From contig DDSA01000110.1 of the NCBI GenBank assembly GCA_002343715.1, forward strand, positions 2,619 through 38,507: a DNA stretch of 35,889 bases, given 5' to 3'. The stretch comes from Phycisphaerales bacterium UBA2402. Its GTDB lineage: Bacteria; Planctomycetota; Phycisphaerae; Phycisphaerales; UBA1924. The notes beneath the pieces were generated by a model that was not told the origin of the DNA, did not search any database, and saw nothing but the letters and a program-made list of their open reading frames with translations. Below are positions 13,007-23,704 of the stretch, piece after piece. The position numbers and the translations under genes were made by a program. Position 1 is the first letter of the stretch. Each line of letters starts with the position of its first letter.

Positions 13007-14335
13007 ATGGCTCGTGGAATGTTGCTGCTGATCCTGCTCGCTTCGACCTGCTCCGCCGAACCTCCGTGGGTAGTTTCGTGCCTGCCCGATCTGGGCGATG
13101 TCGGCGTGGATCCGGCGCTCTCGGAGATCCGCATCGAGTTTGATCAGGACATGCGTTCAGGGCGGAGCATGTGCGGGGGCGGGCCGACGTTCCCGGTCGT
13201 GGTCGGCGATCCCCGATGGGAGTCGCCACGGGTCTTTGTGGCGAACGTGAAACTTGAGTCGGGCCGTGAGTACGGCTTCAGCATCAACTGCCCGAGCGCG
13301 CTCAACTTCCGCTCCTCAAAGGGCGAACCCGCGGAAGTGACCCGCATCACCTTCCGCACCGCCGCCGAGGGTGAGACACCCGAACCCTCCCGCCGGCTCA
13401 CGCCGGGCGACAACTCGCCCGCGATCGATGCGCTGCGTCGGGCCATTGACGAGCGATATTCCTACCGCGACCTTCGAGTCAAAGACTGGGATGCACTCTT
13501 CGCAACTCACGAGGGTGACATGATGGCCGCCCGAACACCGGCCGCTTTCGCCCGCGCCGCCGCGAGGCTCCTGGCTCCCGCGCAGGACATCCACATCCGC
13601 CTTGCCGTGAACGATCAACTCATTCCAACGCACCGAGCCGGCGCGAAGTGGAACATCAATCCATCGCTGGTCAGGACGCTGGTCCCCGGCTTCGAGCAGC
13701 ATAACGCGATCGTGGCGACCGGACAGTGGCCCGACGGCGTGGGCTATCTCCAGATCGCCTCATGGCCGGGCGGAGGTGCAGGTGAAGACGACACCCTCGG
13801 CCCGGCGCTCGAGGCGATCTCGCGGATGGCCGATTGCAAGGCCATCCTGATCGACGTGCGACAGAACGGTGGAGGGTCAGAACCGTCGGCCCGCCGTATC
13901 GCGGGACGGTTCGTGCGCGAAACCACCACCTACTCGCTCAGCAGGCACCGCGACGCCACCTCCCCCGACGCCTGGGGAGAGCCGATCCCACGCCGCATCT
14001 CGCCATCCGGCGATCGCTTCGAGGGCCGCGTGGTCGTCCTCATCGGTCGGGGGTGTGTGAGCAGCAACGAATCCTTCATCTTGATGATGAAGCATGGGGC
14101 CGGGGCGGTGCTGATCGGCGAGACCACGTACGGCTCATCGGGCAACCCACGCGGCACAACGTTGGGCAACGGCGTGGAGGTATCACTCCCGTCGTGGCAG
14201 GACCTGTTCCCCGACGGCACGCTCCTGGAAGGCCGCGGAATCCCACCCGATGTGGCCGCGGGGAACGGCTCGGACTTCAAAGCGGAGGACCCCGTGATCG
14301 AAGCCGCGCTTCGGCAGGTCCGAAGGGTCGAATAA
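13007..14335 (+). CDS. Exported S41-like peptidase with N-terminal Ig-like domain
   Basis: 442 residues, ATG 13007. Short signal peptide (ARGMLLLILLASTCSAEP); residues ~20-120 form a Big_5/SbsA-type Ig-like domain (VSCLPDLGDVGVDPALSEIRIEFDQDM); the rest is an S41 (tail-specific protease) fold: GVGYLQIASW, AILIDVRQNGGGSEPSARRIAGRF, VVVLIGRGCVSSNESFILMM and AVLIGETTYGSSGNPRG. The Ser in CVSSNE is the likely nucleophile. The Lys that acts as general base in CtpA/Tsp enzymes (GEPTFGKG) is replaced here by GSSG, as in the Ser-His-Ser-Glu branch of S41 or an inactive form. No PDZ domain is apparent. Probably acts on cell-envelope or exported proteins. Confidence 0.82.
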   Translation: MARGMLLLILLASTCSAEPPWVVSCLPDLGDVGVDPALSEIRIEFDQDMRSGRSMCGGGPTFPVVVGDPRWESPRVFVANVKLESGREYGFSINCPSALNFRSSKGEPAEVTRITFRTAAEGETPEPSRRLTPGDNSPAIDALRRAIDERYSYRDLRVKDWDALFATHEGDMMAARTPAAFARAAARLLAPAQDIHIRLAVNDQLIPTHRAGAKWNINPSLVRTLVPGFEQHNAIVATGQWPDGVGYLQIASWPGGGAGEDDTLGPALEAISRMADCKAILIDVRQNGGGSEPSARRIAGRFVRETTTYSLSRHRDATSPDAWGEPIPRRISPSGDRFEGRVVVLIGRGCVSSNESFILMMKHGAGAVLIGETTYGSSGNPRGTTLGNGVEVSLPSWQDLFPDGTLLEGRGIPPDVAAGNGSDFKAEDPVIEAALRQVRRVE

Positions 14336-14356
14336 TGCGAGCTGAACGGGCGGGGT

Positions 14357-15691
<1,335 letters not shown>

Positions 15692-15715
15692 TCACGCCTA
15701 CCGTTGGAGGAAGCG

Positions 15716-16432
15716 ATGACGGCCCCCGTATCTTCCAATTCAAGCGCCGATGGTTTCGTTCAACGCACCCAGCGCCTCCGCGCCGACCTGGCCTCCCAGG
15801 GCCGGCGTGTGCAGGCCCTGCTGGAGGCCGCGTTCGCGGCGATCTTCTCGCGCGATGCACAGGCCGCGAAGGCCGTCGCCACCCTCGATGACGCGATCGA
15901 CGCCGTGGATGTTGAACTCGAGAAAGCGTGCGTGCAACTCCTCGCCGACGCGACACGCCAGGGCGCGGAACTCGCCCCCGCGCAACTCCGCGAGGTATTG
16001 ACCATCGTGAAGGTGAACAACGAACTGGAGCGCGTGGCCGATATCGGGGTCGAACTGGCGGATATGGTGATCGGCGCCAAACTGGGCGGGCTGCCTTTCC
16101 CCGACACCTTCCGCGTGATGGCCAACAGCGTGATCGGCATCGTGCGCGATGCCATCACCAGCGTCCACAAGGCCGACCCGTCGCTGGCCAATATTGTGCT
16201 CCAGAGTCAGCACGCGGTCAGCGCTTTCAAGGACGCGGTCCTGCGCGACGCGGAGGACAAACTCTCCAAGGGGCTTATGCCCGCGGACTTCGCCTTTGGC
16301 CTGCACGAGGTCGCCACGGCCTGCGAGGTCATCGCCGACCACTGCACCAATGTCGCAGAGCAGGTGATCTACCAGACCACCGGCTCGATCGTCAGGCACG
16401 CGACCACCGGTTGGGGCAAGGTCGGGGGATAA
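15716..16432 (+). CDS. PhoU-family protein
   Basis: 238 residues, ATG 15716 with GGAGG 5 bases upstream. All-helical protein with two PhoU repeats: LEAAFAAIFSRDAQAAKAVATLDDAIDAVDVELEKACVQLLA in the first, and VIGIVRDAITSVHKADPSLANIVLQ with DFAFGLHEVATACEVIADHCTNVAEQVIY in the second. The ERVADIGVELADM and ITDH-like ADHCTNVAEQV segments are the metal-binding signature of the family. PhoU normally restrains the PstSCAB-PhoR phosphate system; no pst or phoR gene is nearby, so the partner is unknown. The long open frame upstream is the shadow of eno. Confidence 0.9.
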   Translation: MTAPVSSNSSADGFVQRTQRLRADLASQGRRVQALLEAAFAAIFSRDAQAAKAVATLDDAIDAVDVELEKACVQLLADATRQGAELAPAQLREVLTIVKVNNELERVADIGVELADMVIGAKLGGLPFPDTFRVMANSVIGIVRDAITSVHKADPSLANIVLQSQHAVSAFKDAVLRDAEDKLSKGLMPADFAFGLHEVATACEVIADHCTNVAEQVIYQTTGSIVRHATTGWGKVGG

Positions 16433-16524
16433 AGACCGGCGATCACAGCCGGTTCGAGCCGAGCCGGGACATCCCGGGATCGGATCCGAGCTTCACCATC
16501 TTGAACGATTCCCGACGGGCCGCA

Positions 16525-18642
16525 TCACTCCACGTTCAGCCCTTCGATGTGTGTTCGCAGTTCGTCCTGGAGTCGGGTTCGCTCGGTGCGGGCCGCCGCG
16601 GCATCACGCGAGATTGCTTCCAGACGAGTCTCCTGCGATGAGAGTTTCTCCATGTACCGCCGGTAGAGTTCGGTGGCTTTGTCGATGCTGCCCATGTTCT
16701 GCCGCACACGGGTCTGATCGGCGTCGATCTCCGCCCGCTCTTTGTCGAGTTCGGCGATCCGTCGCTCGGCGTCCGCGACCAGGCCGGCGCGTCGCTGCAC
16801 TTCCTTGAACGCGGCGATCACCGCCTCGGAGATCACGCCCCCGGTCTTGCCATAACTCAACAGTTGAGGCAGGTCGATCGAGGTGAGCGACAGGCCGCTG
16901 GTGACGGTGCGTTCCTGTTCAACCGTGAACTCCACGGACTTCCCGGCGGGGGCCTCGACCTCGAAACGGTAGAGATTCTCGGTGGATTCGGATGGTGCGG
17001 AGGGCGTGCGCAGTTCCCACCCGGCGTAGCGCGGGAACTCGACAATGATGGTCCGCGCCTTTTCACGCTCCTTGTTGGAGAACGTGAACGTGGTGCCCTC
17101 GCGTCGGAGCATGGTGGTTTCGAGCAGACCTTTCACGATCCGCACACGGCGGACCTGCTCCGACGACTGGTCCTTGCGCTGCGCCGAGACCGAGAGATCC
17201 ACGCTGTAGGCCAGGAGCCGACGATCACCGGGCGGCACGTGCCCGACCTGCGCATCCCCGGCGTACGCCCCGTGGTCAAAGACGCTCACCGGACCCGGCA
17301 GAAGTTGCAGGTCCGTCGTGTTTGTTACTTCCACCCCGCGCATGGGGTGCTCGCTCCCGTCCGCCGGGTTGTAGATGCTCACCCGCCGTCCCGTCACGGC
17401 CGAGACGATGATCGGCAGCATCGCCGATCGCTGCCGCTCGATGGTCACGGGGTGGTCGAGTTCATACTCAAAGACCTCCCCGGATTCGACAGCCCTGGCC
17501 TGCGACTCGGCGGCGTATTTCCCCAGTTCCTCCGAACTGAACCTGCGCGCGGACCTTCCCCGCTCGGCCACTTCCGCGGCATCGAACTGCGGCGCAGCGC
17601 TCGGGGGCGGAGCGCCCGGCCCGGCCGCTTCGCCCAACCGCAACATAAACGCCTTGTCGCCGCCCGCAACATCCATGTCGCGCCCCGCGGTCACGATCCC
17701 GCCTTGAAAGACCCGGGGCGCCACACCCGGAACCGTCGGCACAGGAATCTCCGGCCGGAAGACGTACAGCGGCTGGTACAGGTCCATCCGAAAACTCACG
17801 GGGCGCCCGGAGACCAGCGAGAGTGATACGCCGTTCCAGTCGTCGTCTGTGGTGTTCTCCACAATGGCCCAGCCCTGCAAGGTCATCTGGCCCGCCGCGG
17901 GCGTGTCATCATCGGGGAGCACCAGCCGGTAACTCACTTTCCATACCGGCGATTCCTGTACATAAGCGACCACCACCTCGCGTTGCCCCTCGCCCGAGAG
18001 CGCGATGTCCACGGACTTCACGCGGTCGGCCCTGTGCTCGGCGAGGGCCGCGAGGGCTCGGCGCAGTTCCGCGGCGAGTTCCTTGTCCAGCAGTTCCACC
18101 GAGAGGGCCTGGGTCAGGTTCAAGGACTTGATCCCCGCCTGCGTCAGGATGTTGAGGTATGGAACCTGGATCGGCTGGGTCCCCGGCGGGGTCGCCTGCG
18201 GTCGCGTCTCGCCGCCCAGGATCGTTCCGGTCCATGGTCCCTCGGGCATCGTCACCGTCACATTCGCCCCGCGCAGTCGCGCGAGAATCGTGCCCAGCGG
18301 CGGCTCGTCGGAGATGTCCACCCCGAAACTCGACAAGCGTTTCGAGAGCGGATCGCGGCTGCCGTAACTCACACCGTCGATGCGGCCGTTCTTCGAGAGG
18401 TCGAGAATCACCATCGACTTCAGTATGTCGTTCACCTGGTCGGTGTTGAACCTGAGTTGGACCGTCGCGTCGCCGATTACCGTGCCGCGACGCTCGAAAC
18501 TCCCGACGCCGCTGCGGTACAGAGTGATCGCCTTGACAGGAAGTTCGGCGGCGCGCGGGGATGGCGCAGGAACAGGCTGGCAGAACGCCGACGATGCGCC
18601 GAGCACCAGGGCGAAACAGGCGATGGGAGCAGAACGTGTCAT
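16525..18642 (-). CDS. Exported DUF4139 protein with coiled-coil tail
   Basis: 705 residues, ATG 18642, ribosome site AGGAA 9 bases before it. Signal peptide ending near residue 21 (VLGASSAFCQP). The N-terminal half starts with VKAITLYRSGVGSFERRG, the usual opening of this family, and the DUF4139 core follows (VVVAYVQESPVWKVSYRLVL; LQGWAIVENTTDDDWNGVSLSLVSGRP; later GLLETTMLRREGTTFTFSNKE). The last ~100 residues are a long charged helix (AERRIAELDKERAEIDADQTRVRQ) likely to be a coiled coil. No enzyme activity is established for the family; exported, protein-protein interaction role likely. It stands alone, divergent from the secretin gene. Confidence 0.85.
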   Translation of the reverse strand: MTRSAPIACFALVLGASSAFCQPVPAPSPRAAELPVKAITLYRSGVGSFERRGTVIGDATVQLRFNTDQVNDILKSMVILDLSKNGRIDGVSYGSRDPLSKRLSSFGVDISDEPPLGTILARLRGANVTVTMPEGPWTGTILGGETRPQATPPGTQPIQVPYLNILTQAGIKSLNLTQALSVELLDKELAAELRRALAALAEHRADRVKSVDIALSGEGQREVVVAYVQESPVWKVSYRLVLPDDDTPAAGQMTLQGWAIVENTTDDDWNGVSLSLVSGRPVSFRMDLYQPLYVFRPEIPVPTVPGVAPRVFQGGIVTAGRDMDVAGGDKAFMLRLGEAAGPGAPPPSAAPQFDAAEVAERGRSARRFSSEELGKYAAESQARAVESGEVFEYELDHPVTIERQRSAMLPIIVSAVTGRRVSIYNPADGSEHPMRGVEVTNTTDLQLLPGPVSVFDHGAYAGDAQVGHVPPGDRRLLAYSVDLSVSAQRKDQSSEQVRRVRIVKGLLETTMLRREGTTFTFSNKEREKARTIIVEFPRYAGWELRTPSAPSESTENLYRFEVEAPAGKSVEFTVEQERTVTSGLSLTSIDLPQLLSYGKTGGVISEAVIAAFKEVQRRAGLVADAERRIAELDKERAEIDADQTRVRQNMGSIDKATELYRRYMEKLSSQETRLEAISRDAAAARTERTRLQDELRTHIEGLNVE

Positions 18643-19095
18643 GATGTGTGTTCCTGATACAGATTCGGGTGGATCAATCGTCGATGGGTGTTATCTTCAC
18701 GTGCCGCAAGAGTTCACTTCTCTCAATGTGTTCGCCCTCGCGAGCATGAAAGCACATTCGTTCCTTTCAGGTGCTTCATCCGACTCGATCACCCTCGCGT
18801 GCGAGCTCCGGCAATACGTGAACAATACACGCGCAGGCAGGCCGTCCGGATGTTGTTACCTATCGGTGACACGAGTCCGCCGGCATGATCCGCTGTTGGC
18901 CCGCCCGATTTTCGAGAACGCCGACTGTCATTTCTCGATGTGAGCCGCGCAGGCGAGTTCACCCGCCCCGATGACCGTACGTCAATGCCCCGTAGGCCAG
19001 CCCATTCCTTTCGCCTACCTTTGCACTTCGAGCCGATTGGTAAGCCTTCAGGAGCGAATAACCGCCCGTATACGCCCGGAGTAGGGGTTTGGAGA
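18643..19095. other. Intergenic region between DUF4139 and secretin genes
   Basis: 453 bases with the divergent promoters of the two genes. An inverted repeat ATGAAAGCAC/GTGCTTCAT (18746-18755/18771-18779, one bulge) is the only clear structure. The frame of the secretin is open from 18940, but the first plausible signal-peptide start is 19096. No small gene that I would support. Confidence 0.45.
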
Positions 19096-21966
19096 ATGAT
19101 CGTGCAGACTCAACGCAGGAAATACTCGTGGACGACCCGGGGACTTGTGATGGCCGCCGGTGTAGGCCCCGGCCTTTTCACGGTCGGCCTCGTCGCTGCT
19201 CAGGATTTTCAACCCGCCGATGGCAGTTCTCTGGTTCCCACGGGGACGCCGAAAGCCACTCCCATCGGTCCCGAAGCAGCCCGGCCCGAGGCCTCGCCCC
19301 GGCCTGGTGTGGCCCAACCGCAGGAACAAAAGCCGGCCAACGGAACGCCTCTGCCGGATGATGCCCAGGCACCGGCGAATCCCCTCGAAACCTCCGACCC
19401 GAACCTCATCACGCTCTCGGCTTTTTCGGAGCCTGTGCAACTCTCGGCCCTGGTGAATCTTGTCGCCGCCACGCTGGGGATCAACGTCACGATCGTGGAC
19501 AGCCTCGACGGCACGGTGGCCTTCAACGCCGCGGTTCCCGTCAAGAAGTCCGAGTTGCTGAATCTGCTCGATGCACTCCTGGAACAGCACGGCTGGACCA
19601 TCACACTCGACGACACCATCAACTGGTACACCGTCCGCAAAGTCAGCGATATCCCGGTCAACTTCGATGGGGGCATCGTCACCACGCGGATCTTCTCGAC
19701 CCCCAACCTCCGCCCCAGCGCGGTGCAGCAGGCGATCGCGGGGCAGTTGGGCGGGGGTGGAGGCGGCGGACAACCCGGCATGCCCGGCGCCGGGGGTACG
19801 GGCAAACTCCAGCCCATCGATGAACTGGGCATCATCATTGTCACCGACACGCCCCGAAAACTCGTCGTGATCGGTGATCTGATCTCCAAGATACTCCAGG
19901 AGTGGGGTCGTGCCCAGTTTATCCGCCTTGAACTGACTCACGTTGCCGCGCCGACCGCTCGGGATCGCATCCTGCAACTGCTCGGCCAATCCACTCCGGG
20001 GGGAGGAGGGGACCCGAATCAGATGGCCCAGTTCCAGGCCCAGCGGGCAGCGATGGCCGCCGCGGGCGGAGGCGGGGCCGGCGGCGGCGCACTCGACAAC
20101 ATCGGCAGCCGGTTGACGGTGGATCCCTTGAGCAACGCGTTGATTTTCCGCGGCCTTCCCGATGAGATCGACCAGGTCAAGAGCATCCTCGCGGTGATCG
20201 ACATGCCCGGCAAACTCAAGCCCAAGCGGTTCTTCGCCGGGTCCGCCGCCGCCCAGATCGCCGACATGGCCCGCCAGCGCGGCCTGGGCGAGGTCACGAC
20301 CATCAGCGACCCCAACAGCCAGAATATCAACAACCCGAACTTCGCGGGCCAACCTCAGTTCAACAACAACAGGGCCGCCTTCGGCACGGTCGGCGGTACG
20401 GGCAACTCGCTCGTCGGCGGGCCTGTGATGGTTGTCGATGAGGCCAACGGGCAGATCATCTATTACGGCACCGACGAGCAGCAGGACCAACTCGCTCTGC
20501 TGATCGAGCAACTCGATACCGGCTCCGAGCGGATCGTGATCCGCGAGTACAAACTCAAGAACAGCGATGCCGTGGACGTCACCGACGTGATCAACGGCCT
20601 GCTCTACAACCAAACGCCGGTCGGGTCCTCTGACCTCCTCGGAGATTCCTCGGGGTTCGGTGGCGACGGGTTCGGGTCATTCGGCAATCCCGGCGGTTTC
20701 GGGGGCACCGGGCTGAGCAACCGGGGAGGGTTCGGCGGCAGCCGCTTCCAGAACGATGCGAACCGCGCCCGGCGGAGCGGCGGCTCGTTCGCCAATATCA
20801 ATAACAACCCGGCCGTGCCGGGAAGTGCCCCAATCGGCCTTTCCGACGGACTTGAAATCGACGCCCGTAACGCGTTCGTGATCGCCGACACCAAGAACAA
20901 TCAGATTCTTGTGAAGGCGCCCGCCGGAGCGCAGAAGGATTTCGCCAAACTGATCGAGCGCCTCGACCTCCGCCGCCCGCAGGTCTACCTCGAATGCAAG
21001 ATCATCGCCGTGTCGATGAGCGACGACATGCGCCTGGCCGTCGAAACGCAGCTCATTAACGCCGCCGGGCTTGGCGGGTTGGTGCAGACCAACTTCGGCC
21101 TGACCACCGCCGGCGCCGGCATCACCGACCGCCGCAACCCCGTCGCGGGCCTTCAGGGCCTGACCGCGGCATTGCTCGAGAACAAGTACGTGCCGATCGT
21201 CATCAATGCGCTGCAGACAAAGACCGATGCCCGCATCCTCTCGTCGCCATCGCTGCTGGTGGACGATAACGAAGAAGCGACCATCGCCACCGTCGATCAG
21301 GAGCCGTACACCACCACGCAGACCAGCGTGGGGAACAACAACCTCACCGGCTTCGGCGGCTACGCCGAGGCCGGCACCACGCTGCTCATCAAGCCGCACA
21401 TCAGCGAAGACGGGTACATCCGACTTCAATACAAAGCCGAACTCTCGAGTTTCACCGGGGTTGGTACCAACGGCAGCCCCCCGCCCAAGCAGACCAATAC
21501 CGTCGAGTCCGACAACATCACCGTCCCCGGCGACAGCACGGTGATCGTCGGCGGCATCAACATCGACACCAAGCGCAAGACCAAGATCCAGGTGCCCCTC
21601 CTGGGAGATATCCCGTATATCGGCCACCTCTTCATGGACTACAACCGCACGGGCCGGACCACCACGCTCTACATCTTCGTCACGCCGCGCATACTCCGCG
21701 AACCCAACTTCGCCGACCTGCGCCTGCTCACGATGGGGCCGCAGGCCGCCTCGCGCCTGGCCCCGGACGTGCCCCCGCTCACCGCCACCGCCATCGACAT
21801 CAACCTCGTCTCGCTCGAGAACCTCAACTCGGTGAGGACGCCCCCCCCGGCCGCGCCGCTCTTCCCGCTCCGCGAGAAGAACCCGGAGTCCGCGCCGCCG
21901 TCCCCTGAATCAAAGAAGCCCTCGAACCCGGCGGGCGAAGCACCGCCCCAAGACTCGCAGCGTTGA
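19096..21966 (+). CDS. Secretin of type II secretion / type IV pilus family (GspD/PilQ-like)
   Basis: Outer-membrane channel, 956 residues. Signal region ~13-35 (GLVMAAGVGPGLFTVGLVAAQ), a Pro-rich linker, an N0-like domain (~103-185: LITLSAFSEPVQLSALVNLVAATLGINVTIV), then repeated N-domains (NALIFRGLPDEIDQVKSILAVIDM; NQILVKAPAGAQKDFAKLIERLDLRRPQVYLECKI) and the secretin barrel (LVDDNEEATIATVDQEPY, AGTTLLIKPHISEDGYIRLQ, TVPGDSTVIVGGI, QVPLLGDIPYIGHLF, TLYIFVTPRIL). Gly-rich low-complexity inserts lie at ~219-236 and around 570-610, and there is a Pro/Ser-rich C-terminus. ATG 19096 has GGAG very close; GTG 19102 fits that site better. It overlaps the gspE-type gene by 4 bases. Confidence 0.92.
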   Translation: MIVQTQRRKYSWTTRGLVMAAGVGPGLFTVGLVAAQDFQPADGSSLVPTGTPKATPIGPEAARPEASPRPGVAQPQEQKPANGTPLPDDAQAPANPLETSDPNLITLSAFSEPVQLSALVNLVAATLGINVTIVDSLDGTVAFNAAVPVKKSELLNLLDALLEQHGWTITLDDTINWYTVRKVSDIPVNFDGGIVTTRIFSTPNLRPSAVQQAIAGQLGGGGGGGQPGMPGAGGTGKLQPIDELGIIIVTDTPRKLVVIGDLISKILQEWGRAQFIRLELTHVAAPTARDRILQLLGQSTPGGGGDPNQMAQFQAQRAAMAAAGGGGAGGGALDNIGSRLTVDPLSNALIFRGLPDEIDQVKSILAVIDMPGKLKPKRFFAGSAAAQIADMARQRGLGEVTTISDPNSQNINNPNFAGQPQFNNNRAAFGTVGGTGNSLVGGPVMVVDEANGQIIYYGTDEQQDQLALLIEQLDTGSERIVIREYKLKNSDAVDVTDVINGLLYNQTPVGSSDLLGDSSGFGGDGFGSFGNPGGFGGTGLSNRGGFGGSRFQNDANRARRSGGSFANINNNPAVPGSAPIGLSDGLEIDARNAFVIADTKNNQILVKAPAGAQKDFAKLIERLDLRRPQVYLECKIIAVSMSDDMRLAVETQLINAAGLGGLVQTNFGLTTAGAGITDRRNPVAGLQGLTAALLENKYVPIVINALQTKTDARILSSPSLLVDDNEEATIATVDQEPYTTTQTSVGNNNLTGFGGYAEAGTTLLIKPHISEDGYIRLQYKAELSSFTGVGTNGSPPPKQTNTVESDNITVPGDSTVIVGGINIDTKRKTKIQVPLLGDIPYIGHLFMDYNRTGRTTTLYIFVTPRILREPNFADLRLLTMGPQAASRLAPDVPPLTATAIDINLVSLENLNSVRTPPPAAPLFPLREKNPESAPPSPESKKPSNPAGEAPPQDSQR

Positions 21967-23687
21967 ACAAGATCACACCTCCCATGGCCATCGCCCGCAA
22001 GCCAAACGCCGCGCTCGCACGGAAATCCGATGTCAACGGCGCCCCCGCGCCGGGCGAGTTGGCGCGCCTCTCACAGCTCTTCGGCCAACTCCCGCTGTCG
22101 CCCGAGCAGATCCGCCAGTTCCCGTTGATCGAGGGGTCGGACGAGGAACCGTGGGATGTGCTGCTCTCCATGCTCGCGCTCGACGAGCATCGAGCACTCG
22201 AGTTGCTCAGCCAGCGCACGGGGCTGGCCTTCATCCCCGAGCCCAGGGGCACCGAGTCCGCGACCCGCTTCTACGAGGTGATCCCCGCCGAGGTGGCCCG
22301 CCGCCACTCGTGCGCCGGCCTCGAATCGGACGGGGTCTCGATGACCATCGCCACGTCGCAGCCTATGCAGCCAGCGACGTTCACCATGCTCGAGGACCTG
22401 CTCAACTCGCCCGTTCGGCTTGTCCTCTCACCCCGCGCGGGCGTGGCCAACCTCATCAACCGGGGCTACGAGCAGAAGCAGGACCTCGTCACCGAGATCA
22501 TCGAGGAAATGCCCCTGGACGAGCGGGCCATCGCCGCCGCCGCGGGCAGCGCGGGCCAGTCCACCGACCTGCTCCAACTCGCCCGGCAGACGCCGGTGAT
22601 CCGCCTGGTGAACATGATCCTTTTCGAGGCGCTCCGCCGCCGGGCCAGCGACATCCACGTCCACCCGATGGAGACGAAACTGGTCATTCGGTTCCGCATC
22701 GACGGGATGCTGGTGGACGCCTTCAGCCCGCCCCTCTCGCTCGCGCCCGCCATCTCCTCGCGCATGAAGGTGATGACCGAACTCGACATCGCCAACCGCC
22801 ACACCCCGCAGGACGGCCACACCAGTGTCCGCGTCGGCTCTCGCAAGGTGGATATCCGATTCTCGTGCATCCCCACGGTCTACGGCGAGCGGCTGGTGCT
22901 GCGCCTGCTTGACCAGGCCTCCACGCAGCTCTCCCTCGACGAGATCGGCATGACCCGGGCCATGCAGGCCCAACTGCTCGACCTCGTGGAGCGGCCCACC
23001 GGCATCATCCTCGTCACCGGCCCCACCGGAAGCGGCAAGACCACGACGCTCTACGCCGCGCTCTCGCGGATCGACCGCAGCAGCCGCAACGTCATGACCA
23101 TCGAGGACCCGGTGGAATACCACCTCGACGGCATCAGCCAGATGCAGGTGAACGTGAAGCGTGGCGTGACCTTCGCCGCGGGCCTTCGCAGCCTGCTCCG
23201 GCAGGACCCCGACGTGATCCTCGTGGGCGAGATCCGCGACAGCGAGACGGCCCAGCTCGCCATCCAGGCCTCGCTCACGGGCCACCTGGTGCTGGCCACG
23301 CTGCACACCAACGACGCTCCCAGCGCCATCCCGCGGCTGGTGGACATCGGGATCGAGCCGTACCTGGTCACGTCGTCGCTCCTGGCCTGCCTGGCGCAAC
23401 GACTCATGCGACGGATCTGCCAGACCTGCGAGGGGGCCGGTCAGGCGAAGGACGGCTCGGGCCGCTGCGAGACGTGCTACGGCACGGGCTACAAGGGACG
23501 CCTGGCCGTCTACGAAATCATGACGATGGACGATGAACTGCGGGCCTTGACCGCCAACCGGGCCGACGCCGTGGCGCTCTACGAGAAAGCCAAGGCCAAG
23601 GGGTTCAAGCCCATGCGCGAGGACGCCCTCGAAAAAGCCCGGCTCGGCCTGACCGACGAGGCGGAGATCTACCGCGTCCTGCACTGA
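21963..23687 (+). CDS. Secretion/pilus assembly ATPase (GspE/PilB family)
   Basis: Cytoplasmic hexameric ATPase that drives type II secretion or pilus extension. 574 residues if it starts at TTG 21963 (TTGA overlap with the secretin stop); ATG 21984 gives a protein 7 residues shorter; neither has a ribosome site. N-terminal GspE/MshEN-type domain (~60-165), then the ATPase: SDIHVHPMETKLVIRFRIDG, PQDGHTSVRVGSRKVDIRFS, Walker A GPTGSGKT (353-360), Asp box TIEDPVEYHLDG, Walker B VGEIRDSETA, His box GHLVLATLHTNDA, and a tetracysteine zinc site (CQTCEG, CETCYG). The other T2SS/T4P genes (gspF, pseudopilins) do not follow. Confidence 0.94.
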   Translation: MNKITPPMAIARKPNAALARKSDVNGAPAPGELARLSQLFGQLPLSPEQIRQFPLIEGSDEEPWDVLLSMLALDEHRALELLSQRTGLAFIPEPRGTESATRFYEVIPAEVARRHSCAGLESDGVSMTIATSQPMQPATFTMLEDLLNSPVRLVLSPRAGVANLINRGYEQKQDLVTEIIEEMPLDERAIAAAAGSAGQSTDLLQLARQTPVIRLVNMILFEALRRRASDIHVHPMETKLVIRFRIDGMLVDAFSPPLSLAPAISSRMKVMTELDIANRHTPQDGHTSVRVGSRKVDIRFSCIPTVYGERLVLRLLDQASTQLSLDEIGMTRAMQAQLLDLVERPTGIILVTGPTGSGKTTTLYAALSRIDRSSRNVMTIEDPVEYHLDGISQMQVNVKRGVTFAAGLRSLLRQDPDVILVGEIRDSETAQLAIQASLTGHLVLATLHTNDAPSAIPRLVDIGIEPYLVTSSLLACLAQRLMRRICQTCEGAGQAKDGSGRCETCYGTGYKGRLAVYEIMTMDDELRALTANRADAVALYEKAKAKGFKPMREDALEKARLGLTDEAEIYRVLH

Positions 23688-23704
23688 CCGAGCCTTTGAC
23701 CTTA

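Noticed and set aside
18688..18888. 66-codon plus-strand ORF between DUF4139 and secretin
   Set aside because: No ribosome site, no resemblance to any family, composition unlike coding sequence here.
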